Source: Aculops lycopersici (lineage: Eukaryota; Arthropoda; Arachnida; Trombidiformes; Eriophyidae). From it: a DNA stretch of 64,000 nt. The notes beneath the pieces are model-generated. The model did not search any database and was not told the DNA's origin. It worked only from the letters and a program-made list of their open reading frames with translations. Made by a program: the position numbers and the translations under genes. Where the stretch lies: positions 3,444,457-3,508,456 of the forward strand of contig WNKI01000002.1 in the NCBI GenBank assembly GCA_015350385.1, written 5' to 3'. Shown piece by piece: positions 1 to 11,536 of the stretch; within the stretch, counting starts at the first letter, position 1; the number at the start of each line of letters is the position of its first letter.

Positions 1-2122
1 AGAGAGAGAGAGACCAAAACAAAACAAAGTAAATCCCGTTGGCTCGCATAATGAGAACAATGAGATTGTGTGTCCGTCCATGTATTAGTTAGTTTTTTCC
101 CTCTTTGCAACTTTCTTTTCCACTAACCATCGTCTTTCCTTCTTTCTCCTCCTTCCTTCTCTTTTCTCCCAGCCGACAACCACACGAGAGAATTTACATT
201 CGACTGGCCAAATCAGTTGTGCGCAATCAGCTTTGGTACGCCTCGCAACCGGAAGCAGCCGCGAGTTGCGCAACGAGCTGACGCGCTAGCCACGCGCTTC
301 GTTTCATTTCATTTCGTTTCAATCCAGTTTTGGTCACACAAACTGAGCGAAAGAACGAAACGAACGGACGCCTTTGGGTCAAGTTGCGGCGGCAGCGCCA
401 ATCGACGCCATTGGACTGGACGCTGGTCGCCTTCAACTTTGTCTTTGTAATTAAACTCTTTCGCTCCTTTCGCTTCACTTGCTAATCTTCCGCCGGCCGG
501 CCGGTCGTCCCGTTAGCCGCCGCCAAAACTTGAATGCTTTTGGTGGCAGCAGCGGCGGCGGCAACACTACTGTTGGCCAACCGGAAGGCAAGTCTCAGCT
601 CCGGCTGGTAAATTTAGCATCCTTGTCCGTTCGCTTGCGCAACAAACGGGCAAAAAAGTGAATCGAACTAGTGAGCCAGACTGCGAAACGAAGGCCAGCT
701 GCTGGCCACTTGATTGATCTGGACCAACAATTTTTGTCACTCTCTAGTGTCCGATTTCCTCCACTTCCCGTTTTTCGCTCCAAATTACAATCGACGAATC
801 ACAAAAAGTTTAGTTGGTGCATATGGACAAACACAGTGATCCATTGAGCTGCTTGCCGCTACTCCCACTGCCGCGCGGTCGCCGCCTCCGATTAACGGCA
901 AGCTTATCGGCGGAGGCAGCGGCAAGGTGAGTCACTTAAAGTATCGTAACGCAACGCAGCTTAACGTAACGCCAGGTACGTTAAAGTGAACTAGTGAGTG
1001 AGGACAAATCGAGCTTAATGTCAAGGGAGAATTTTCTCGAGTTTCTGCGATTAACGCCCAGCGAGCTCATCTCTAGTTGGCTCAGTTGATTCACCTCCCC
1101 AACCGACCGAACCAAAGAACCAACGATCGAGCCAACCATGGACTCCAAAGCGGACCAGACCACAATGAAGTCGTCGCCGAAGACTCTCAGCCGCTGCACC
1201 AAGCGGAAGTTGTCTGTTTACTTGCGGGAGTAGAAGTTTGGTTCATTCGCATTCAATTTCATCTCAGAATGACCAATAATTTAATGTAAAATCACTATGT
1301 GTTTCAGTTCCTCTGTGCGGGACACTATTGGCACAGAAAACGAGAAAGAGACACTCACTCTTCTCGATTTTACTCGCTGGTTTATGAACGGAAACTGAAC
1401 ACTTTCGTTTGGCCGACGCGCGAGGAGGAGATGCCGACGGGCGAGCGGAAGTTCGATTACAAGCAGAAGCAGTCGAGTTTTACGTTTGCTATTTTCAATT
1501 TAAGTTTTCAGCTTTACTTTCACCTCAACACCAACACCAATTGGAACCTCTGCGCTGAATTAGATCTCTACGTTGAATAAGGGGCAAAAGATGAAAAGAC
1601 TAGTTGCAAATGAGCAACTCACTTGGCCGCCGAGATGCAATCTGCTAGAATCTATCAAATCTGCCGCGAACTTGAAGCATCATCATCTATGAAGCTTACA
1701 TTGCATTGCATTCAAACGGCCAACTTCCTTTGGTGAATCTTCGGCTTGGTGGCGTCACAAGCGCCTGCAACTCGCATGCAAATGTTGCGCTTACATTTAA
1801 TTTCAAGCGAGTAATGAGTAATATAAGGTTTCGTTGCTCATATTATTGTTAACAAAAAGAGAGAGAAGTGGCAATGAACTTTTCGTGCTCACTGGTGGAG
1901 CACGAGATGTAGCTGAGTTGGCATCAGACTTTATACTTTAGGGTGGAGTCTGTTTTTTAGAATTAAAACCGGAAGTGGGGAAAATTGTCGCTGTTGCTTA
2001 TTAGCAACTTCAAGTTCACTTCAAGTGGCGACTTTTCAGGAAGCAGCAGGAACTTGTTGTTGTGTTCGCGCTTCCCAAAGGTTTCTCAATGGAGCGGCCA
2101 CCTGTGAACGATGAGCGAGCGT

Positions 2123-2154
2123 ATGAATGGATGAATGGATGAATGGATGAATGG
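2123..2154. repeat. Tandem repeat, 8-bp unit x4
   Basis: Four perfect copies of ATGAATGG. The unit length is not a multiple of three and there is no gene here, so this is a non-coding minisatellite-like tract. Confidence 0.9.
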
Positions 2155-2905
2155 TGGAGCGAGGCTAACAACAGGTTTGCGTCGTGTGCCGCTCGCCTCG
2201 CTCATGAACTCATTGTTTGCTCAGGGTGTCGCTTGATTGGCGGCGTTACTTTGGTGGCTGCGCGCGCCTTGAAGAGGGAAATTATTTACCTGCCGCCAGA
2301 TGGAATTGATGCAACAGTTGCAAGGGCGAGTGAACTGCACTCCGGTCGCGTCGCCGGAGATCATGTTTTTAATTTCCAGCCAACCAGTCGCCGGTTCATG
2401 TTACGATCGAATCAAACTTTAGCTCTGAGAAGTGAATGGTAGCTGAAAGCGAGCGCGTGGGCGGCGCGCGCGCGCCTATCAACTGGTGGTTGTTTGGGTC
2501 TGGTGGCTGGCGTTTGTTGCGCCAGCGACTCAGCCAGGAAAAGCTGCACGCGACCAAGGCAAGCAAAGAGCAACTTTGCATCGATTGGTCAACTAGCGAG
2601 TGCATGTATGTATAGTAACAACACAACTAACTAGCGGCAGAGGATAGAAGACATTAGTTGGCAGCTAACGTCATCGGCGCGCGCGCGCCATCGGCGCTCA
2701 GCGCAACTGGAAATAGCTGCCCGACGGTGGAGGCCGAAAGAAAAGGGCAGCTGATGCAGACTCTTGCTCACTTACCTCCGTCGTCCGAACAAAACTCGCA
2801 CCTGGCCCATCAACAGGCGTCGGCCGCGCGCGTGGCTCGTTCGCTTTCCCTCTCGCTGTTGCTGCTGCTGATGTTTTAGATGATGGGCGGACAGTTGCCA
2901 TGTCT

Positions 2906-2960
2906 TGTAGTCGTAGTCGTAGTCGTAGTCGTAGTTGTAGTTGTAGTTGTAGTGGTAGCG
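2906..2960. repeat. GTAGTC/GTAGTT hexamer array
   Basis: About nine tandem hexamers of GTAGTC changing to GTAGTT. The array creates spurious open frames (polyvaline on plus, Tyr-Asp or Leu-Arg repeats on minus). Confidence 0.9.
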
Positions 2961-3095
2961 GCAGCGTACAGTACAGTTGTAGTGGAAGTTCAAGAGTACA
3001 GCGCGCCAATAATAGCAGCAGCAGCCAGCCAGTCGACGACCTTCAAGTCGACTGCTGAGGACGAGCGAAGGTTTCTCTTGCCTCTCAGGCTAGCT

Positions 3096-3123
3096 TTTGG
3101 GTTTGGGTTTGGGTTTGGGTTTG
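3096..3123. repeat. TTTGGG hexamer array
   Basis: Four perfect TTTGGG units plus a partial one. It resembles some telomere repeats superficially, but the arthropod telomere unit is TTAGG and the array is interstitial. Confidence 0.85.
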
Positions 3124-3536
3124 AGTTCAAGTTTAGCTCGCCCCTCTGCTGACTGGTGGCACCTAGAGATGATCGCTCAAGCATCAGTTTTAGCTCTGCC
3201 TTGGCCTTTGATGCAAGCAAATTTTGTGCCACGAAGGAAATAGGTAAAAGTTTGGCTCGCGCCGCTCGCGCGCCCGTCCCATCCATTCAACTATCCAGCG
3301 GCCGCGTCATCGCTAACTGGCCGGTGGTCGCTGGTTGTGTCGCTGGCGCAACTGATGCCACGTCCGCCGGCGTCATCACTCCGCACGAATTCGGCATCTT
3401 GTTTGCCCTTCAAGTTGCTCGAGCTCTCTTGCTTCGGGTTGTTGTCGCCGGTTCTCCTGCTGCAGCCGGAAAAGGGAGGCGGCGGCCAAGAGGAAGGAGA
3501 GAAGGAAGGAAACGGTGGTGTTATTGTTGTTGTTAG

Positions 3537-3576
3537 TATTATTATTATTATTATGCAGCAGCAGCAGCAGCAGCAG
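3537..3576. repeat. ATT triplets abutting CAG triplets
   Basis: An (ATT)n tract runs directly into about seven GCA/CAG triplets. No coding context is visible. Confidence 0.85.
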
Positions 3577-4054
3577 CCACCAGTTGAGCAGCGCAACACA
3601 CGCAGCCGATTGTTTGTGGCGCGCGCCCGCGACTTACTGGTCTTTTGCCGCCCCTGGTCAGCGTGCTCTTCGGTGCTTTGCGATGTTAGATGCCCAGAAA
3701 GTCGGATGCTCAGAACGGGAGTCTGGCCAGCGAATCAACGACCGAAGGCAACTGACTCAAGTTGAGATGGAGAAAAGGAGGAAGGTGATGCGGCGGCGGC
3801 GGCGGCTTTCGGTCACTTACTCTCGGTTGCTCGCCTTGCAGCTGCCACGAGTTTGCTGTCCCTTTTGCTGCTGCTACAGTACTCTCATGTTGCTATTACA
3901 AGTAGCAGCAAATTTTAGTGGTGCTCTCTGGCTGAACGACTGCTGTAGCTGAACGAGTGAATGAACTATGGAGACGAGAAAACGAGCAACCAGATGATCC
4001 AACTCAAAGCTCAAACGTATCGACCACCACGACTACGATTCCAACCCAACGATA

Positions 4055-4080
4055 AGCGAGCGAGCGAGCGAGCGAGCGAG
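4055..4080. repeat. GCGA tetranucleotide array
   Basis: Six GCGA units in non-coding DNA upstream of the pseudo-astacin gene. Confidence 0.85.
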
Positions 4081-4791
4081 AAAATTTCCATTCGCGCAAC
4101 AGCCGGCCACTTTAACAACATGGAGACAATCAATTGATTCCATAATGACCCCAGAAATGAGCCACGACTGCCGCAAACCGATAGCAACCAGCGAAGAGAA
4201 ACGCGATAGACTTGCAAATGTATCGTCCGCAAGTTGACATTGAAGACTCGTCGTGGTGTCTCTTTGGCTATAGAAGTGGTGGCAAATTTGGATTCACTTA
4301 TAATACAATGTGCATCGAGAACAAACAAATAACAACCATCGTCGCTGGAGTCTCGCATCTCAACAGTGGGAACTCAATGCTAGGCGCTACCATTGAGTTC
4401 TCACTATTGAGAAGGGAATGGCGAGGCGATGCGAGGCGAGGCGAATAGGTGAATCTCAATTAGCTCAGCCATCGACGTCGCTGTAACCTGTGAGCGTCAC
4501 GTAGCTTCCTGTTGCCGAAATGACTCGGCGGAATTTTCTCGTCGTCGTTGAGGTTATTGTTCCTTTCGCTCTCGCTCTCGCTTTCGCTCTGGTTTCTGAT
4601 TTTGATTGCTAGCAGCCATAGGGAACAACATAAACAATTGACTCACCCGCGAGTCGAGTTCATTATCACAAACAATTATTAGAATTTTTACACAAAAATT
4701 AACTCTCTCACTCCTCAAGGCTCATTCAAACTCTTATTCCAATTGATCATATTACACATCATATCACATAAACGCACACACACACACACAA

Positions 4792-7700
4792 ATGACCAGC
4801 CATACTCACCTCTGCTCCTTGGCCCTCGCGGCGCTTCTAATATGCTTAGTCTTGTCTGCATCATCATCAAGAGCAACCAATGAGCTGGAGCAGGATGATG
4901 ATAATAAAAATGGCGACAATGCTATCAACTCAAGCAAGAGAGAGAATGACCTTCGGGTCTATCAAAATCAGAGGCGGGATATCAAGTGGCCCAATCGACA
5001 ATTAAATGTCTTGGTGGACAACAAGTCGTTGAATCAAAGTGAGCGCTTAATCTTGGGCCAGCTCTTCGACCAAATCGAACATAGAACTTGCATTACAATC
5101 AAACGCTTGCCCCCCGAACTGACGAACCCCTTTGATCCTCAGGACAAACAACTGCTCTCGCAACTGCCCGATGGCGAGCGCAATTTTGTTTACATTTTCA
5201 AATCCCAATTCGGCGCCTACAATCGGCACCCCTCGATCGGCTTGTCCTCGTTGGGTTGCGTTCGTCAGGGTCGCCAATCGTTGGTTCTGACCGATTTGGC
5301 ATTCAAGTGGCCGGAGCTGGTGTTGCGCTACCATTTAATGCGCACCCTAGGCGTTGACAATCTCGAGCGGCCCGACGGACAGGTGCACAAATTGCTCAAC
5401 ATGCTGCCGTTGAGCCAAAAGATAAGTAGCGACGACTTGCACCACTACGATCCGAATATGAGCAACCAGCAGCAGCGAATGCAGATTGAATCTGGAGGAG
5501 ATCCAACTAAATGGGCGCCGAGCGAGTCTCTAGTTCCTCTGCAGCAAGCGTTTCTAACATTTTCAAGTCCAGAGGGAGCGCAAAACAAAAAGTGGTTGGT
5601 TGGTAAGAGCAGAATTGTTAACCAAGAGATGGGAGCCAGAGGGGAGGTGGAGTATTTGCACGAGGACGACGTTAAGAGGATCAAATCACTGTACGAGTGT
5701 CCGGAATTACCGAATCGTCTCTCGGTGGGACCGATTCTCGACGAGAGCGCGCAAATCGGCTCGCTCGCTGGAGGTTTAGTTTCAACCGAATCAAGTATCA
5801 GCGATGCGAGTGGCTCTTTGAAGGAATCACAAGCACCGGCGACAAACCTGTACACCTCCACAGGTGACAACGGTTTGCAAACGGAAACTGCGAGCGAGAC
5901 TCTAGTTTTAGAGACAACCTCCACGACCCCAACAACAACACTGACAATATCACCCGAAGCGCCGAAGGAGGACGAGAAGCTTAAGGAGGCAGAGGAGTCG
6001 CTGAAGCAGGTGATCGAGGCCGCGGAAAAGTCAACAAATCACGCCGTTGACGAGAAGTTGATTGACGAGGCGGCGAAACACATTGTCGACTACCTGTTAG
6101 CTGATGATAGTCTTCGAGAATTGGATCAAACTTCGGCCGAGCCAAGTGCAGCGCCAACGACAACCACCACTATTCCGCTTGAGACCTCCAGCTTAGCAGC
6201 AGGAACAACAGTTGAGATTCAAACCACCAGTCAGCAACCACTTCCTGGTCCGCCCCAAAACCAGGAGCGCCAGGAGAGGTCAACGCTGGGCGGCGGCGGC
6301 GATGAGTCGTCGACGCCAATGGGAGAGTCGCCGCCGGATAAGAGTAAGGAGAAACCAATGCTTTTGAGATTGGACGACTTTCACGCGCAAGATCCCCATT
6401 TGCAGCAGGCAAATGAGATGAAGTTGAGCGAGTTGAACGCAAACAATCTGGAGTCTTACCGGTTGGCCAATGGACCAGATCAGTATGCCACTTGGCCTCA
6501 GCAGCAGCAGCAGCAAAATTTCAATGGCCAGAACCCAAGTGATTTCAATGGCAACTTTCAAGTAAACCCGCAAACGAGGCCGGGCAAATCGGAGATGCTA
6601 ATTTCCTTTGAGCAGCGACCCGATTCGCTGGGCGGCAGCTCAATGGGCTCGCTGGCCAGCTCGCAGGTGCTCAAGTTGTGCTCGTGCACTTGCCAGACGA
6701 TGATGCCATCGCCGCCGCCGCTGATGCCGATGCCGCAACCACCTACGCCACTTCCGTTCCCGAACGGCAACCAACCGCCAAACCAGAGCTCCGACTTGAA
6801 CCAGCAAAATCAGAACGAGCAGCAGCAGCAGCAGCAACAACAACAACTTGTCACTCCGCCGTCGCCCCAGGTGATGCCGTGGACATCGATAGGACCACCG
6901 TTGGGCGATGGCCAAATGATGCTCACCGTCACCAGCTCTCCCGTTCCCCAGGAGCTGTTCACTTTGCAGCCAGTTACCTGGTCGTCGAGGCTAGATAGCG
7001 AGGGCCAGTACAATGGCAACGAGCAGCCGCATCACCACGAGGAGCGCGAGACGCGCACTTATGCGCCTGTCATAAGCACGGCTCCTCCTATGACGACCGA
7101 GTTGCCGCCAGCTCCGACGCTGGTCACCACGCAACCGCCTGAGCGTGAGTCCCAGTCCGAGGTTTATTCGACAAGTGAGCAGCCAGCAAGTGGGCAGTTC
7201 GAGTCCACTGCGGCGACCAGCGAACCGCCACCGGAACTGCAGACGACCACCAAGACGACCACTAGTCCCATGCCGCCGCCACAACAACCTGAGACTTTGG
7301 CCCCAAGCGAAGTGCCAACCGCAACTTCAACTCTGACCCCAACTAGCAGTAGTTCGGAGATTGTGACACAAACGACGCCGGAAGTGACCGAGTTGCCCAC
7401 CGGTGATGGCGTAATTAGCACAACCACAATCGGTGGACCAAAATCGCAACCAATGATTGCGCAGTCCACCAACTACTGTGATCTCGTCGAGTGGGTTGCG
7501 CCCAATAAGACGGTTTATGGGTCGCCCAGAATCGTTTGGGATGTCGATAGGGCGAATCAAAATTATTTCCTCTGCAACACAATGATAAATGGCGAGCTAA
7601 TACCGGGTAAAACTCACGGCTTCTCATGCAAGATTAGCAACGAGGGTAAATCTTACGAGATGCACCAGTTTAATGTACTAACCAAACCGGAACACGTCAA

Positions 7701-7944
7701 CTTGGCCTGGGTTCAGAAGGGGTCAAGCGAGGCGTTTGGCAAGACCAACTTTCCGGTGGTCGGGGGCTATGCAAAGGATTCGCCAAGCGACCCTCTGGTG
7801 GTGAGCAGGTGTTTGGTGAGAGATGAACGCAACGATGTGGTTACGCTAATTGGCTACATGAACAACCAAGGAGTCGGCTGGTTCCCCTTCGACGACATTC
7901 AAATTGAATGCGCCCAATACGACGTGTTGGCTTGCGTAAATTAA
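4792..7944 (+). CDS. Secreted pseudo-astacin / mucin-like / DM9 protein
   Basis: A single uninterrupted frame of 1050 residues, starting at an ATG right after a CA repeat and ending TAA. Residues 1-29 form a hydrophobic signal peptide. Residues about 62-300 resemble an astacin (M12A) domain: KWPN near the start, TCITIKRL near 99, and a terminal DVKRIKSLYEC like the family's IN.LY..C. The zinc site HExxHxxGFxH is replaced by YHLMRTLGVDN (about 179-189), so all three histidine ligands are lost and proteolysis is unlikely. Residues about 330-890 are rich in Thr, Pro, Ser and Gln, mucin-like, with one CSCTC cluster. Residues about 894-1050 look like two DM9 repeats (ELIPGK, FNVL, PVVGGY, YDVL). 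DM9 proteins in other invertebrates include mannose-binding recognition proteins. Function here is inferred: an extracellular, non-enzymatic recognition or matrix protein. Confidence 0.8.
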   Translation: MTSHTHLCSLALAALLICLVLSASSSRATNELEQDDDNKNGDNAINSSKRENDLRVYQNQRRDIKWPNRQLNVLVDNKSLNQSERLILGQLFDQIEHRTCITIKRLPPELTNPFDPQDKQLLSQLPDGERNFVYIFKSQFGAYNRHPSIGLSSLGCVRQGRQSLVLTDLAFKWPELVLRYHLMRTLGVDNLERPDGQVHKLLNMLPLSQKISSDDLHHYDPNMSNQQQRMQIESGGDPTKWAPSESLVPLQQAFLTFSSPEGAQNKKWLVGKSRIVNQEMGARGEVEYLHEDDVKRIKSLYECPELPNRLSVGPILDESAQIGSLAGGLVSTESSISDASGSLKESQAPATNLYTSTGDNGLQTETASETLVLETTSTTPTTTLTISPEAPKEDEKLKEAEESLKQVIEAAEKSTNHAVDEKLIDEAAKHIVDYLLADDSLRELDQTSAEPSAAPTTTTTIPLETSSLAAGTTVEIQTTSQQPLPGPPQNQERQERSTLGGGGDESSTPMGESPPDKSKEKPMLLRLDDFHAQDPHLQQANEMKLSELNANNLESYRLANGPDQYATWPQQQQQQNFNGQNPSDFNGNFQVNPQTRPGKSEMLISFEQRPDSLGGSSMGSLASSQVLKLCSCTCQTMMPSPPPLMPMPQPPTPLPFPNGNQPPNQSSDLNQQNQNEQQQQQQQQQLVTPPSPQVMPWTSIGPPLGDGQMMLTVTSSPVPQELFTLQPVTWSSRLDSEGQYNGNEQPHHHEERETRTYAPVISTAPPMTTELPPAPTLVTTQPPERESQSEVYSTSEQPASGQFESTAATSEPPPELQTTTKTTTSPMPPPQQPETLAPSEVPTATSTLTPTSSSSEIVTQTTPEVTELPTGDGVISTTTIGGPKSQPMIAQSTNYCDLVEWVAPNKTVYGSPRIVWDVDRANQNYFLCNTMINGELIPGKTHGFSCKISNEGKSYEMHQFNVLTKPEHVNLAWVQKGSSEAFGKTNFPVVGGYAKDSPSDPLVVSRCLVRDERNDVVTLIGYMNNQGVGWFPFDDIQIECAQYDVLACVN

Positions 7945-8056
7945 CGATCCTACTTTGCTTTCTTTTGTTGTTACAGGTAAATGATGAGTGGAGATCCTAG
8001 AGTTAAAAGTGTTGGCCAGATAAGAGAGTGTAAAGAGATTAAATGATTGTGATATA

Positions 8057-8070
8057 AATAAATAAATAAA
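8057..8070 (+). terminator. Poly(A) signal of the pseudo-astacin/DM9 gene
   Basis: Three overlapping AATAAA hexamers about 115 bases after the stop at 7944, followed by a T-rich stretch, as expected for a 3' end. Confidence 0.7.
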
Positions 8071-10329
8071 ATTACATCATCGTGATTAATTTTTTTGTTT
8101 GTTTTTTTTTCTGATTCGTTTGAAGCGCCAAGGTCTCTGCTCCGTGATATCTATGATCTTTTTCCACCAGTAAACTTGGGCCGGTGTTCAGTTGCAATCG
8201 TGACAGGTGAAAAGGATTATAAAATAGAAGTGAGGTAGCGGTAATCTGTTTAACTTTCTGTGGATTTTTGCTCACCTAAAGAGAGTCTAGAAGTTTTCTC
8301 ATCAACGTGCGCGCCGGCCTAATCGGTCTTTGGTTTGGTGGTGAACCAAAGCAGGCCGAAACTTCTTCAGTTGCAATCGATGTGCGGATGGCCGGCAAAT
8401 GAGGAGGGACAGGTCTCAGGAGTGCTCTTGGTGGCCAGCCATAATGATTATGATTACAACGCCAACGATGACGACGAGAACGTTTAGCGACGGCCATTAG
8501 CTCGGTGGTTGGCATTCGGAATTCAGATTCGTCGCCCATGTGAGTTTCTGGCGTGAATTTGCTGCAGGTAAAGTTTATCTCTTTGGAAGGCACTATTTTT
8601 CGCCCCTAGTGACTGCTCTCTCCGCACGGAGAACTGGAAACAGTGGCCAACTTGATGGTAGGCCATTCCTCTTCATTAACTTACGGCGAGCTCGCACTTT
8701 GGCTCGCCTTGCCAACTTTCCCTGTTTGCGAATTTGGCTCGGTTGCGTAGAAACTTTTCAACTTGGTCCCCTCGAAACGCAGCTTTGGGTGGCTCGCGAA
8801 AGCAGGTAAGTTTCGCACGAAGTTGGAGAGAGAGAGAGAGAACCACGCATGCGCTCTTGTCATGAGCTGACTTGTGCGCAATCTTGACTGGCGTTGCGCA
8901 ATCCAAGGGTAGAGCGGAAGCAAGCTAGAGAGTTGAGGAAATAAAAGCCAACCATGGACTTGGAAATGCAAAGACTTTTGCATAATAATTTTAAACTTTT
9001 CGCACGACTTAACCCTGTCGTCGTGGCCGCCGTCGCTAGCCGACCGAATGGCCGGCTTCCGATCATCTTTTCTTGCGCGTGCTAGTGGCACCCAAATTTA
9101 ACACCAAAGAGGCGGAGGGAGAGTTCGATTCATTTAATTGAAAGCATCGGCCAGTCGTGCTCCTGGTGGCCCCTTCAAGCTTCTCGAAGGATGCGGCCCG
9201 ACCAGTTTGCCATTTGGGCACCAAATTGCAAGGGTCATCAGCGGAATTTGTCACTTCCGCTTGCGGCGTTGTGGCAAATTTGCCGCTAAAGTTTGGCCGC
9301 TGACTATGGTGTTAAAAGTGACACTTCAAATTCAAATCTATGCAACCACTTTGCAGTGCGCCACCAAACGCTGCCCCTCTTTTCCTTCTAAACTTGGCAC
9401 TTGGCACTACAAGTTGCCACAAATGCTGCTGCTACTGCCGCTGCTACTGCCGCTACAAATGGACGAGCAAAAGAGCGGAAGCGAGAAACTTAATTAGATT
9501 GACCATCACAAACAGACGCTCAGTTGCTCAAGTTAAAGTTTGGCTCAGAGTTTGGGTTTAGGTTTTGGTGGTTGTTGCTATTGTGGTGGTCGCGGTGCAT
9601 TGTGGTTGCGTAACGTGGAGCGGCCAGTGGAGGTGGAGAAGGCGGCACTTTGGCGCAACTTTGCTGAGCCGCTTATGTAAATATGAGCAGCGAGCCCCAA
9701 TGTTGCAATGGGCCACTATCTTCCGGCTGCGTCATCAAGGTGCCCGAGTTTAGGATTAGCACGTCGGCCTATCGAAGTGGAGCTTATTGTGTTGCGGGTT
9801 GCGGGCTGCGGGTTAGTTAGTTAGTTGTTCTGCGTTGCGTTTAGAACTTCTGCTCTTTTTACCTTTTCTTTTTACTTGACTTTTGTGCTGAGATGCATAG
9901 TCGAGCGACTCTTCTCTCGCGCTTCTTACCTCGACTGATAATGATGGTCGCTGGCCATTTGGTTTTATTTTAGTTTATTTCATCATCCCATCTCACTTCA
10001 TCGCATTCAAGTCCACACTTCTCGCCGGGAATGCGCACGGGATCATAAGCTGGGAGCTACTCGAAAATAAAACGCTCACGGCGGCCAGGTGTCGCTGGCC
10101 GCTGCGTTGGAGTGGCGCCGCTCGAGCTGGCAACTCGCAAGTTGTGCGCTGCGTTACTTGCTTACTTGCTTGCCTGCTTGCTCAACGAACCAACTTGCGC
10201 CAGTGGCTCGCAGTGGCTGCGGTGGTGGCGGCGGTAGCGGTGGCGGTGGCGGCAACGATGGCAGCGACGGCGCCGCGCAGAGAGCTTGAGGCAAAGCCAA
10301 GAGGCAAAAGGACGACGTCTAGAAGAGAG

Positions 10330-10339
10330 GCGCATGCGC
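10330..10339. promoter_or_regulatory. NRF1/Ewg-type palindrome upstream of prospero
   Basis: Perfect GCGCATGCGC, the core of the NRF1/Erect-wing binding site, 395 bases upstream of the chosen prospero ATG. The same word occurs near the Wnt1 and RpS27 starts. Confidence 0.45.
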
Positions 10340-10548
10340 TTGAATGCGCAACCACCACTGTGAGCGCCAATGAGCGGGCGACGCAGTTTAGCTCCGAGAG
10401 TTGAGCTTGAGATTTCGAATCCAGAGTTTGAGTTTAATAGGAAAAGAAGAAGAAGCAGAAGAAGGTGGACGAGAAGGAAGAAGCGAGGCGAAGAATCAAG
10501 CCGAATCAAGAGAAACTGTCTAAGATATTTGATACAAGATTCAAGATA

Positions 10549-10582
10549 GATTTGAGATTTGAGATTTGAGATTTGAGATTTA
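10549..10582. repeat. GATTTGA heptamer array
   Basis: Nearly five tandem 7-bp units in the presumed prospero 5'UTR or promoter. Confidence 0.85.
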
Positions 10583-10734
10583 AGAGAGAGCAACAAGGAG
10601 ACAACGACCAAGACGACCACTAAAACCGAGCCGAAGAGGAAGAGGAAGGTTTCAAGCAAAGTTGATGCAAGCAAAGTCAAGTCTCGCCATTGTCGTCTAC
10701 ACACAAGAGGAACACAAGACCACTTTTGGCCAAG

Positions 10735-11502
10735 ATGTCGACAAGCTCGTGCGAAGACAACAGTCGGGGCGCCTCGGTGACGCCGCCGCTGAGCACAAAC
10801 GGAAGCCACCAGAATTTGCAAGTTCCAAATTTCCAAGAGACCCAAGAGGCTCTAGCAAATCGGGCGACGGCTGCAATGGCGGCGGCAATTGCCGCGCACC
10901 AGCTAATGGCCAGCGCGGCCACCACCTGCGGCATCGATTTGATTTCCATGTCCGCCTTTGCGGCCTCGGCGAGTCCACAGGTGGCCGCAAATTCCACCCA
11001 CCGGCCCGAGCAATTGATGGCCGCCGCGATGGCGGCCGCAGCCTTTCTGTCGCCCAACTCGTCGCAAGATTCCAACCAGCAGGCGTCTTCAAACAACAAT
11101 TTGCCACTACAACAACAACAGCAACTCCAACAACAATTAGCTCCGACGACAGACCCAATCTTGAGCACCCGTCTGAGCAACCAAAACCAGCAGCAACAAC
11201 AACAACAGCAGCTCCTTGGTCTGTCTAATCACGAGCAGAGTTTATTAAATTTGAGCCAGTTGAGCAACCAAAACCAACTCTTGGTTAGTCTTGAGCGAAG
11301 CCATCATCTCAATTTAAACACAAACGGCAGCAACAGCAGCAACAACAACACCAACACCAACACCAACACCAACACCAACACCAACACCAACACCAATACC
11401 AATCATCATCACCATCATTTACATATGAACAATGGCAACGGCAACGTAAACGGGATCAACAACAATAGCCACCACCAGCTCCATTTAATTATGAACAGCA
11501 GC

Positions 11503-11536
<34 letters not shown>

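Larger units (their letters stand above)
1..4791. other. Non-coding region upstream of the pseudo-astacin/DM9 gene
   Basis: I see no convincing gene here. Open frames are short, lack recognisable domains and often coincide with trinucleotide or hexanucleotide repeats on both strands. The DNA is rich in CpG, GCGC runs and E-box-like CAAGTG/CACTTG words, and it carries the simple repeats listed separately. Its right end, just before the ATG at 4792, is AT-rich with a CA run and probably holds the promoter and 5'UTR of the next gene, but I cannot place a TSS. Confidence 0.6.
8071..10734. promoter_or_regulatory. Intergenic and 5' region of prospero
   Basis: No gene recognised. Two CGCATGCGC-type palindromes (8846 and 10330), a GA-repeat tract at 8828-8840, a GAGATTT array at 10549-10582 and many CACTTG/CAAGTG words are visible. 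Part of the right end must be prospero 5'UTR. A non-coding first exon further upstream is possible, but no decisive splice pair was found. Confidence 0.4.

Noticed and set aside
2772..3009. Minus-strand frames with Tyr-Asn, Tyr-Asp or Leu-Arg repeats
   Set aside because: They are translations of the GTAGTC/GTAGTT array; other frames over the same array are equally open and no domain or splice context exists.
3096..3123. Interstitial telomere repeat
   Set aside because: TTTGGG is not the arthropod TTAGG unit and only about four copies occur.
6558..7472. Many open antisense frames in the mucin-like part of the pseudo-astacin gene
   Set aside because: Shadows of GC-rich, low-complexity coding sequence on plus; none has a domain.
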